Part shown: positions 16,880 through 24,051 of the stretch, one piece after another
Numbering within the stretch: position 1 is the stretch's first letter
How the letters are laid out: each line of letters begins with the position of its first letter
From: Clostridium_X cadaveris
GTDB taxonomy: Bacteria; Bacillota; Clostridia; Clostridiales; Clostridiaceae
NCBI RefSeq assembly: GCF_039521325.1
Contig: NZ_BAAACD010000045.1
Direction: 5' to 3' (one strand)
Length of the DNA: 64,000 nt
The notes under the pieces: generated by a model
What the model saw: only the letters and a program-made list of their open reading frames with translations
Databases searched by the model: none
What the model was told of the DNA's origin: nothing
Translations under genes and position numbers: made by a program

Positions 16880-18517
16880 TTATTTTACAGTAGCATCTGC
16901 ATCCCATGTCCATTCTGCAATATTAGCTAAAAGTGCCCATTCATGCCCATGTGCATGAACTGGTTGTTTCCCAACATTTATTCTACTATCTCCTAAATAA
17001 ATGTGATCCAAACGAATTAACCACACAAATGGAACATCTCCTAATCCACTAGCACCAGTTTCTCCATTCCATTGTGCAAGTTTCCAATACTTATTTGCTT
17101 CTTCCATTGTATTGGAATGCAAAGCTTTTTCCATGTATTCTGTCACAACTGGATTATTGTAATAAACAATATTATTGTAGGAAATACCAGCACCTTTTGG
17201 GTCATGCATAGTATAAAACTGATGTGGATGATGTCTTCCCCCTCCAAAAAGAGTTGGATTTGAATGCATTAATGTTTTCATTTCATCCCAGTTGCTTCCC
17301 ACTAATTGTATATCTATACCAAGTTTTTTTGCTTGCTCTGCTACTACAATTGCAATGTTTGTTCTAACAGCATCAGCAGATGAATGATATAGCTTGAATG
17401 AAGCCTTTAAACCATCCTTTTCACGAATACCATCTTTGTCAGTATCTACCCATCCAGCTTTTTCTAATATTTCTTTTGCTTCTTCAATTCGATTGTCTTC
17501 AATAGCTGTTTCTTCATTCCACCAAGGCATTTTATCAACTAAAGAATAAGCTTTTTTACCATGTCCATTTAAAACAGTATCGACGATTTTCTGCCTATCA
17601 AAACCTATATACATTGCTTTTCTAATTGCGATATCAGAAGTAACATCATTTCCAATTGGATAACCTTGAGGTGTTTTCCCGTATCCACTTTTCTGTGTAG
17701 GCATAGATATCCCTCTAACGTCATTGCTTTCATGAGAAAATAACTTAAACCCATCTATCTTCGTATCTGCAAATTCTGGCAAAGCATAAATCATATCTAC
17801 TGTTCCATTTTTTGCTGCAGCAAGTGCGGCATTTTCATCAAGGAATAGTAATGTAAACTTTTTAAAGTGAGGTTTCTTTCCATGATAATAAGGATTCACT
17901 TCAAAAATTGCCTGCTGATCTTTATCCCACTGTACCAGTTTATAAGGTCCAGAACCAATAGGATTTTCAGAGTAATTATCATCATAATGGTCTTTAGGCA
18001 GAATTACGATTTCAGTTAATTGAGCAAAAAAAGTGGAGCGTGGCTCTGAAAGATGAAAAATAATTGTTTTATCATCTTGAATCTCAATTTTTTCAAGGAA
18101 ACTAAGATCCCAGTTAATACCATCTTTTTTCAACATCTCGTATGTAAATTTAACATCTTCCGGAGTAACATCTTCTCCATTTGAAAACTTAAAATTATCG
18201 TTTAAATGAAATGTCCAAGTTAAACCATCATCACTTACTTGATATTCTTTCGCATAATCTCCAACAATTTTTAAATCTGATGTCTTCTTTAACAATGTGC
18301 TGTGAATAATTTGAGATTCACTCATAATACCCCATCTTTTTCTAGGATCAAACTCTCCATATGGACGAGTTCCCATACTTATTATAAGTTCATCTTTAAT
18401 TTCTGATTTGTCCTGATTTGAATTAGCTGTAGTTTTTCCTCCGTTAGCACACCCAGAAAAAATGCCTACAGCTAGTAAACCAGTACAAAATAAGCTTACA
18501 AAGTTTTTAAGCTTCAT
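16880..18517 (-). CDS. Substrate-binding lipoprotein, peptide/nickel (SBP type 5) family
   Basis: This 545-residue binding protein has a lipoprotein signal with Cys at residue 23 (VGIFSGC). The SBP_bac_5 body includes LTWTFHLNDNFKFSNGEDVTPEDVKFTYEM and PIGSGPYKLVQWD. Histidine-rich sites are unusual: RHHPHQFYTMH near residue 428 and HAHGHEW near 521. Several nickel-binding members of the family use a His pair in a variable loop, so a metal or metal-chelate cargo is plausible, but a peptide cannot be excluded. The promoter carries a dyad like those of metal-dependent repressors. ATG 18517 follows AAAGGGGG. It is the first gene of the operon. Confidence 0.9.
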   Translation of the reverse strand: MKLKNFVSLFCTGLLAVGIFSGCANGGKTTANSNQDKSEIKDELIISMGTRPYGEFDPRKRWGIMSESQIIHSTLLKKTSDLKIVGDYAKEYQVSDDGLTWTFHLNDNFKFSNGEDVTPEDVKFTYEMLKKDGINWDLSFLEKIEIQDDKTIIFHLSEPRSTFFAQLTEIVILPKDHYDDNYSENPIGSGPYKLVQWDKDQQAIFEVNPYYHGKKPHFKKFTLLFLDENAALAAAKNGTVDMIYALPEFADTKIDGFKLFSHESNDVRGISMPTQKSGYGKTPQGYPIGNDVTSDIAIRKAMYIGFDRQKIVDTVLNGHGKKAYSLVDKMPWWNEETAIEDNRIEEAKEILEKAGWVDTDKDGIREKDGLKASFKLYHSSADAVRTNIAIVVAEQAKKLGIDIQLVGSNWDEMKTLMHSNPTLFGGGRHHPHQFYTMHDPKGAGISYNNIVYYNNPVVTEYMEKALHSNTMEEANKYWKLAQWNGETGASGLGDVPFVWLIRLDHIYLGDSRINVGKQPVHAHGHEWALLANIAEWTWDADATVK

Positions 18518-18538
18518 AATTGTCCCCCTTTCAATACA

Positions 18539-18590
18539 TTAGTTATAACTAACTACACTAAAATTATATATATTTAAAAATTTCAATCAA
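18539..18590 (-). promoter_or_regulatory. Importer promoter with TTAGTTA/TAACTAA dyad
   Basis: On the minus strand TTGATT (18585-18590), a 16-bp spacer and TATAAT (18563-18568) make a promoter. Downstream, TTAGTTATAACTAA (18539-18552) is a perfect 14-bp palindrome, extended upstream as TAGTTAGT. Sequence and placement match the dyad at 11750-11771, so one regulator probably binds both. Confidence 0.65.
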
Positions 18591-18702
18591 TAGTTTTAAG
18601 TTTAATTTCACTTTTCTTCACAATTAGTTTTTTGCTATAAACAATAAAATTCAAGAATTTCTTTTATAATGCTATCTTTACGTTGATATAAAATAAATGT
18701 AC

Positions 18703-18731
18703 TTGAAAAACATTGTCAATTATAAGATAAT
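18703..18731 (+). promoter_or_regulatory. Possible promoter for the Mga-like regulator
   Basis: TTGAAA (18703-18708), a 17-bp spacer and GATAAT (18726-18731) precede the gene with a leader of about 90 nt. The rest of the 18518-18827 gap is very AT-rich and shows no other structure beyond the importer promoter. Confidence 0.4.
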
Positions 18732-18827
18732 AAATCTGAATTAAATATTAACTTTTACAAAATATTTTATTAAGTCTAAATTTTAAAATAAAACTATATC
18801 GGTTTTAAAACAGACATGGAGACTACT

Positions 18828-20309
18828 ATGTTTAAAGAAAATTTATTAGAACCATCAGAAAAAATTGAAATTGAAATTTTAAAAAAACTTTATATCAATA
18901 ATGGTAAATTTTCAAAATATAATCTTTGTAATGAATTACATATTTCTTTTCCAACATTAAAACTTTACATAAAAAATATTAATATAATGTTTTCTACTTA
19001 TTATAATAATCAGGTTAATATACAAATAAACAAAGAAACTATATTCTTGAAATATCACACTGACATTAGTTTAGATAACTTTATTTCCATATACATAGAA
19101 AATTCATTAAAATACAAATTATTACATACTCTTTATTACTATGAAAATTTAAATAGCATTAAATTATGCCATCACTTAAATATAAGTTTATCAACTCTCA
19201 ACAGAAAAATTAGAGAATGTAATGAGTTATTAAATCCCTTTGAATTAGCAATTAAAAAATTTGAAATAAAAGGTTCTCCGCTTCAAATTTCATATTTTTA
19301 TTATTATTTTTTTAGAAATATTAGTTTAAACACACAGATTGAAACTGATCTAAGTGATGAAACTCTTATTAAGTTTTTAAAAAATTTAACTTCGATAGAA
19401 TTTAATTTCTCACAAAAATTAAGCATATATATTTGGTCAAAAGTTATTATGAAACATAAAAAGAAATTTACTAAAGAAGGTTTTTCAGATAAATTTTCTT
19501 TATCAAACCTTGATAGTTTTAAGAATGATATGCTTTTTAATAATTTAGAATCATTTTATTCAGAATTTCCAATTCACAAAAAGTATTTAGCTTATTCTAC
19601 AACTTGTTTTCTTAAAAGTTTTGGAATTTTATCATTAGAAAACATAATAGATAAAACAGTTCCTTTCAATATATATAATTTTATCTTGCTAAAAATGAAG
19701 TCTCTATTTTTAAATGATAATTTCAAATTTGATAAATATATTAAAAGTAATATCTTAGCTTATTGTAATAAGCAATTTTATTTTAAGGGTATATTCTATT
19801 CTATTGATCAAAATACTAGAGATTTTTATTTGAACACACATTTAAGCTTTTTTAAAAATTACTTTATAGATACGTTATTTAAAGATATCCAATTAATTTT
19901 TAAGCTAGATAATTTAGATTTTGAATACTTCAAATTTTTAATAGTTTTAAATTTATCATATATAGATGAAGAAAGTAAATATACTATAAAAATTGGCGTA
20001 TTATCCAAAACAGAAAATTTAGCATTAAAAATTCTGCTTAAGGACTTCAATAATTTATTAACAAAGAGATTTAATGCAAAAGCTGAAGTTTTTTCCGAGA
20101 AAAATTCACATAACTACGACTTAATAATAACCAATATTAATGATCATTTTTTAAATGGCATCTCAAGTCATATTTTTAGATTTACTTATTTAGGAGTAGA
20201 GTATGATTTAAATAAGTTAACTAATCTTTTAAATACTATAGAAAAAGAAAAAATACAAACTTTAGAATTATTTAGGAATGTAGATGAGCCTGTGAAAAAA
20301 AGTCTGTAA
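18828..20309 (+). CDS. Mga/AtxA-like PRD regulator, 3' end replaced by IS256
   Basis: This protein of 493 residues has ATG 18828 with GGAG at 6 nt. It has two N-terminal helix-turn-helix units typical of Mga: YNLCNELHISFPTLKLYIKN, and KLCHHLNISLSTLNRKIREC near residue 110. A long PRD-like middle follows, and from about 395 an EIIB-like segment. Mga and AtxA activate surface and virulence genes in other Firmicutes. Codon use is extremely AT-rich. The IS256 left end begins at 20291, so the last residues (VKKSL) and the stop codon come from the IS and the native C-terminus is lost. It may still function, since only the end of the EIIB-like part is affected. Confidence 0.8.
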   Translation: MFKENLLEPSEKIEIEILKKLYINNGKFSKYNLCNELHISFPTLKLYIKNINIMFSTYYNNQVNIQINKETIFLKYHTDISLDNFISIYIENSLKYKLLHTLYYYENLNSIKLCHHLNISLSTLNRKIRECNELLNPFELAIKKFEIKGSPLQISYFYYYFFRNISLNTQIETDLSDETLIKFLKNLTSIEFNFSQKLSIYIWSKVIMKHKKKFTKEGFSDKFSLSNLDSFKNDMLFNNLESFYSEFPIHKKYLAYSTTCFLKSFGILSLENIIDKTVPFNIYNFILLKMKSLFLNDNFKFDKYIKSNILAYCNKQFYFKGIFYSIDQNTRDFYLNTHLSFFKNYFIDTLFKDIQLIFKLDNLDFEYFKFLIVLNLSYIDEESKYTIKIGVLSKTENLALKILLKDFNNLLTKRFNAKAEVFSEKNSHNYDLIITNINDHFLNGISSHIFRFTYLGVEYDLNKLTNLLNTIEKEKIQTLELFRNVDEPVKKSL

Positions 20310-20369
20310 ATTACGAATACTAACAGCTTTCTATGATAAAATATAAATATCATGGGAGGCTGTTTTGTT

Positions 20370-21593
20370 ATGGTAAAAAGAAAAGAAAGACTAACTGATG
20401 GGAAAAAGAACATTATTGCAGATTTAATTAGGGAATATGATATAAAATCTGCAGAGGATATTCAAGATGCGTTAAAAGATCTTCTTGGTGGAACTATTGA
20501 AAGTATGCTTGCGGTTGAGATGGACAATCATTTAGGCTACGCCCCATATGAACGTACCGAAGGTTCAAATGCTAGAAATGGTAAAAAACAAAAGACCATT
20601 AGAAGCAAATATGGAGAAATGGAAATCGATATACCTCAAGACCGTGATTGTTCTTTTGAACCGAAGGTTGTAAAAAAGAGACAAAAGGATATTTCCAATA
20701 TCGAAGATAAGATAATTTCTATGTATGCAAAAAGTCTTACGACCCGTCAAATTTCAGATCAAATTGAGGACATATATGGATTTGAAGTTAGTGAAGGAAT
20801 GGTTTCTGACATAACCGATAGGTTGCTACCAGAGATTGAGGATTGGCAACAACGCCCACTTTCTCAAGTTTATCCTATAGTTTATATTAATGCAGTTCAT
20901 TTTTCAGTAAGAGACAATCATGTAATTAAAAAGCTAGCCGCTTATGTTATTTTAGGTATAAATGAAGATGGTAGAAAAGAAGTTATTAGTATTCAAATTG
21001 GTCAAAATGAAAGCAGTAAATATTGGCTTAGTGTATTGAATGAATTAAAAAACAGAGGAGTAAAAGATATTTTAATTCTCTGTGCTGATGGGCTTTCAGG
21101 GATAAAAGAATCTATAAATGTTGCCTTTCCAAACACAGAATATCAACGTTGTATAGTTCATCAAGTTCGCAATACCTTAAAATATGTTGCTGATAAAGAT
21201 AAGAAGCAATTTGCAGCTGATTTAAAGACAATATATCATGCTCCATGTGAATCACAAGGTCATGAACGTATGCTTGAAGTTACTGAAAAGTGGCAAGGTC
21301 ATTATCCTAATGCAATGAAAAGTTGGTCAACTAATTGGGATGTTATTAGCCCAATATTTAAGTTCTCAGCAGATGTTCGAAAGGTAATATACACCACAAA
21401 TGCTATCGAAAGTCTTAATAGTACTTATCGCAGATTGAATCGTCAACGAAGTGTATTCCCTAGTGATACTTCTTTGCTTAAAGCTTTATACCTAGCTACA
21501 TTTGAAGCTACAAAGAAGTGGAATTTACCAATTAGGAACTGGGGTAAAGTTTATGGTGAGTTATCCATAATGTATGAAGGCAGAATTATTTAA
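20370..21593 (+). CDS. IS256-family transposase, first catalytic Asp changed to Asn
   Basis: This 407-residue mutator-type transposase is complete in length, with family stretches such as LLGGTIESMLAVEMDNHLGY, RNGKKQKTIRSKYGE and YTTNAIESLNSTYRRL at the C-terminal Glu. The second Asp is present in ILCADGLSGIKE. In the first catalytic motif the family has a Y-I/L-D-A pattern; here it is VYINAVHFSVRDN, with AAT at 20889-20891 instead of GAT. That change should remove a metal ligand of the DDE site. ATG 20370 follows GGGAGG; an upstream in-frame ATG 20352 overlaps that site. The copy is probably immobile unless helped in trans. Confidence 0.93.
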   Translation: MVKRKERLTDGKKNIIADLIREYDIKSAEDIQDALKDLLGGTIESMLAVEMDNHLGYAPYERTEGSNARNGKKQKTIRSKYGEMEIDIPQDRDCSFEPKVVKKRQKDISNIEDKIISMYAKSLTTRQISDQIEDIYGFEVSEGMVSDITDRLLPEIEDWQQRPLSQVYPIVYINAVHFSVRDNHVIKKLAAYVILGINEDGRKEVISIQIGQNESSKYWLSVLNELKNRGVKDILILCADGLSGIKESINVAFPNTEYQRCIVHQVRNTLKYVADKDKKQFAADLKTIYHAPCESQGHERMLEVTEKWQGHYPNAMKSWSTNWDVISPIFKFSADVRKVIYTTNAIESLNSTYRRLNRQRSVFPSDTSLLKALYLATFEATKKWNLPIRNWGKVYGELSIMYEGRII

Positions 21594-21618
21594 ACCCTAA
21601 GGCTAACATAAAAAAATC

Positions 21619-21707
21619 ACACCCGATTAAGGGTGTTCTTGACATGTAATTTATTTACTATTATATTAAAATCAAGGCATGGGGTCACCTCATGACTTCC
21701 ATGCCTT
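21619..21707 (+). terminator. Two hairpins after the IS256 transposase
   Basis: ACACCC (21619-21624) pairs with GGGTGT (21631-21636), followed by TCTT. A second, larger hairpin has AAGGCATGG (21674-21682) and CCATGCCTT (21699-21707), with inner GTCA/TGAC pairing, followed by TTTCAAAATTCTT. Either could end the transposase transcript inside the element. Confidence 0.55.
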
Positions 21708-21774
21708 TCAAAATTCTTATCATAGAAAGCTATTTACAAAAATAATTTCACACTCTAAATAATTTCCATCAAAA

Positions 21775-21802
21775 ATGCCGCATTAAATAATTAATGCGAC
21801 AT
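21775..21802 (-). terminator. Terminator of the LPKTG surface protein gene
   Basis: On the minus strand ATGTCGCATTAA and TTAATGCGGCAT (12-bp arms with one G-U pair) close a 4-nt loop and are followed by TTTTTG. It lies 36 nt after the gene and just outside the IS256 right end. Confidence 0.75.
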
Positions 21803-21837
21803 TTCTTTAAAAATCATTATGAAATTTCTAAGGGCAA

Positions 21838-23022
21838 CTATTTTTTCTTATTTTTTCTATCTAATTTCATTAAAGCTACTAAAGACATTACCATTCCACC
21901 TACATAAGGTAAGCTACTAAAATCCCCTGTTTTTGGTAATTCTTGAATGTTTTTAACTTCTGCTTTAACTTTTTGCTTAGCCTCTGTCTTATCTGCTGCT
22001 TTAACTACTGGTTTAACCTCTGCTTTATCTGCTGCTTTATCTACTGGTTTAACCTCTGCTTTATCTACTGGTTTAACCTCTGCTTTATCTACCGGTTTAA
22101 CTACTGCTTTATCTACTGGTTTAATTTCTTTATTAACTGCTGGCTTTAGGTTTTTTATTTTAACTAACTCAACTATAGCTAATTCTAAACTATCTCTTGT
22201 ATCCTCAACCAACTTTTTAGTTAACTTTTCTTTTTCATTAACTACTTTTCTTGCTTTTTGTAGCTCATTCTTTAATCTATTCATAGAATCTTTTGTATAT
22301 ATCATATATGCATCTTTATCCTCAGATAAATTTTCAGCATAACCTATACTTTTTATTAATCCTATATAATCTTTATTTTTAAGTATTTCATTTTCTATTG
22401 GCTTAATCACTGTAGATACTGGTTTAATTTCCTCATTAACTACTGTGATATTTCCCATACTAACTGTTGGTTCAACTACTTCAGCAACCGCTTCACTAAC
22501 TGCTGGTTTAACACTTGACACTACCCCTTCATTAGTTGATGGTTTAACTATTGAAACAGCCTCTGAATTTACTAATGGTTTATCTACTGAAACAACCTCT
22601 TTATCAGCTTTTGGTTTAGCTGTTGATCTCACAATTGGTTTTACATTATTTCTTTTAACTAATTCAACTATAGCTAATTCTAAACTATCTCTTGTATCTT
22701 CAACTAACTTTTTAGTTAATTTTTCTTTTTCCTTAACTACTTTTCTTGCCTTTTCTAACTCACTTTTTAGTCTATTCATAGAATCTTTTGTATATATTAT
22801 ATATGCATCTTTATCCTCAGATAATCTTTCAGCATGACCTATACTTTTTACTAATCCTATATAATCTTTATTTTTAAATATTTCATCTTCCATTTTTTCT
22901 TTTTCTACAATTCTCACTTCAGGTTCTTTTGCCTCTACCTTTTGAAAATTAATAACAGAAGTACTAATCGTAAAACTTAATATAGCCGTGTTTAATAATA
23001 TTAATATTTTTTTTCTATTCAT
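21838..23022 (-). CDS. LPXTG cell-wall-anchored surface protein with duplicated domain
   Basis: This 394-residue protein starts at ATG 23022 (AAAGGA at 7 nt). It has a signal peptide (KKILILLNTAILSFTIS) cut near VEAKEPE. Two nearly identical 77-residue FIVAR-like helical units follow, each with NKDYIGL and a SEDKDAY then YTKDSMNRL pattern, separated by a Val/Pro-rich linker. A lysine/proline repeat (KPVDKAEV) probably spans the wall. LPKTG (362-366), a hydrophobic segment and the tail DRKNKKK form a sortase signal. No ligand is known. Upstream, across the IS, lies a truncated Mga-like gene of a family that controls such surface proteins. Confidence 0.9.
   Translation of the reverse strand: MNRKKILILLNTAILSFTISTSVINFQKVEAKEPEVRIVEKEKMEDEIFKNKDYIGLVKSIGHAERLSEDKDAYIIYTKDSMNRLKSELEKARKVVKEKEKLTKKLVEDTRDSLELAIVELVKRNNVKPIVRSTAKPKADKEVVSVDKPLVNSEAVSIVKPSTNEGVVSSVKPAVSEAVAEVVEPTVSMGNITVVNEEIKPVSTVIKPIENEILKNKDYIGLIKSIGYAENLSEDKDAYMIYTKDSMNRLKNELQKARKVVNEKEKLTKKLVEDTRDSLELAIVELVKIKNLKPAVNKEIKPVDKAVVKPVDKAEVKPVDKAEVKPVDKAADKAEVKPVVKAADKTEAKQKVKAEVKNIQELPKTGDFSSLPYVGGMVMSLVALMKLDRKNKKK
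22006..22126. repeat. Degenerate 24-bp tandem repeat encoding KPVDKAEV-type wall spacer
   Basis: About five copies of a unit close to CTACTGGTTTAACCTCTGC plus TTTAT occur in tandem, with one short insertion that adds a DKAA block. It encodes the Lys/Pro spacer before LPKTG. Such tracts vary in copy number between strains by slippage. Confidence 0.7.
22159..22389 (-). repeat. 77-residue domain repeat, second copy
   Basis: This 231-bp unit encodes EILKNKDYIGLIKSIGY through AIVELVK. It is close to the unit at 22654-22884 at both DNA and protein level; about ten residues differ. Its low divergence suggests recent duplication or gene conversion. Confidence 0.85.
22654..22884 (-). repeat. 77-residue domain repeat, first copy
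   Basis: This 231-bp unit encodes EIFKNKDYIGLVKSIGH through AIVELVK. It starts exactly 495 bp from its partner. The intervening Val/Pro/Glu-rich linker is not repeated. Confidence 0.85.
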
Positions 23023-23278
23023 CCTTATATCCTTTCTCTTATCGTAATATCCTAAATATAATAATCTATATTGAGACTTAATATCTAATCTCAAAATTAC
23101 ATGCTTAATAGTATCATATATTCACGAATATTTAATTTTATATTTTTATTGATTTTAGAAAAAATTTGACACTAACTAGACTTATAGCTTGATTAAACCT
23201 TGTAAGGATATGTTATCAATAGCACTACTCGTGCTCTGAAAAACCGTCAATAACAAGACTACTAAAGCAGCCCCCTAA

Positions 23279-23763
23279 TCAGATGAATGTTTTATTTTCT
23301 TTTTTTGTCGGTTGTCTCGTAAACAAATCAATGTATTCTTTCATACTTATCTGTGCTCTTGCTAATAAATAATAATTTTGAGCTACATAAAAAAGGAAAT
23401 CATCTTAATTGACAATTCCCCTCAATTTGTTTAAAGTCTTCTTAAATCATCTTATTTATTTTTACTAAAAAGGTGCTTCATACTTTTGATAACAGCACTT
23501 AATACTAAAAAAGCACACCAAAAAATTATAAATTCAAGGCTTGTAACTAATCCCATAAAATCTCAACAAAGTTTATATATCATTAAAATTATTGGCACTA
23601 TCTCCTTTACATACCTAAAAAATAGATATCACGTCCATAAAATTTCCAAGAATTTTGATGGCTCATTATCCTTTAGACATATTAATTCACTATTGATTAA
23701 AGGAATTCAAAAGATCTGTTTTATTAATCGCCCTAAGTTATCATACACTAACTTACAATAATC
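23279..23763 (-). pseudogene. Decayed gene fragment, unknown (probable membrane protein)
   Basis: In the 23023-24051 gap the minus strand shows a broken coding trace. From about 23761 down it reads CKLVYDNLGRLIKQIF, stop, then INSELICLKDNEPSKFLEI, stop, then a hydrophobic stretch ending MKHLFSKNK. After a frameshift it continues FYVAQNYYLLARAQ to a stop at 23279. At least two internal stops and one shift are present. I do not recognise the family. The plus-strand frame 23486-23761 looks like its shadow. The rest of the gap shows no gene. Confidence 0.4.
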
Positions 23764-23969
23764 ATATATTGCCACAGAAAATATTTTGGTATAAATATAA
23801 TTTTTGGATAATCAATCAAGATATATATTCACCCAAACTTGTACTATAGGAAAACAATTTTCATTTAGAATACTTAACAGAAAAACTTATATCTTTCTTA
23901 TATTTTCTTGTTTTATATCTTTAAAATGAAAAAAATAACATTATTCATTTAAAAAAGTAACAAAAAAAT

Positions 23970-24003
23970 AATTGTTGCCCAAATAAAAATAAGGGCAACA
24001 ATT
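23970..24003 (-). terminator. Terminator of the rlmD-like gene
   Basis: AATTGTTGCCC and GGGCAACAATT (11-bp perfect arms, 23970-23980 and 23993-24003) are followed on the minus strand by ATTTTTTTG. It lies about 50 nt after the methyltransferase stop. Confidence 0.88.
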
Positions 24004-24051
24004 AAGCAACAAATTATATGTTTCACATCTACTTTATATCTAAAACCTTTA

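Larger units (their letters stand above)
20291..21752 (+). mobile_element. IS256-family insertion sequence, about 1462 bp
   Basis: The left end starts TGTGAAAAAAAGTCTGTAAAT (20291-20311). The right end, read inward, is TGTGAAATTATTTTTGTAAAT (21752-21732). Both ends are followed by AGCTTTCTATGATAA (20325-20339; complement at 21717-21731), with 13 extra bases on the left. One transposase gene fills the element. No 8-9 bp target duplication is visible: flanks are GATGAGCC and CTCTAAAT. This suggests a rearrangement or deletion after insertion. The element sits at the 3' end of the Mga-like gene. Confidence 0.85.

Noticed and set aside
20283..21760. Target site duplication around IS256
   Set aside because: Flanking 8-9 bp (GATGAGCC and CTCTAAAT) do not match, so no duplication was annotated.
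21943..22837. Plus-strand frames rich in Cys/Phe or Leu/Thr/Ser
   Set aside because: They are antisense readings of the repeat-rich surface protein; the repeats keep all frames open by chance.
23186..23260. Short inverted repeat AGCAC...GTGCT with neighbouring GC-richer bases as an IS remnant
   Set aside because: Arms are only 5 bp and no partner end was found; it was left as part of the gap.
23486..23761. Plus-strand 91-codon frame
   Set aside because: No ribosome site and no recognisable domain; the opposite strand shows a more protein-like, though broken, trace.
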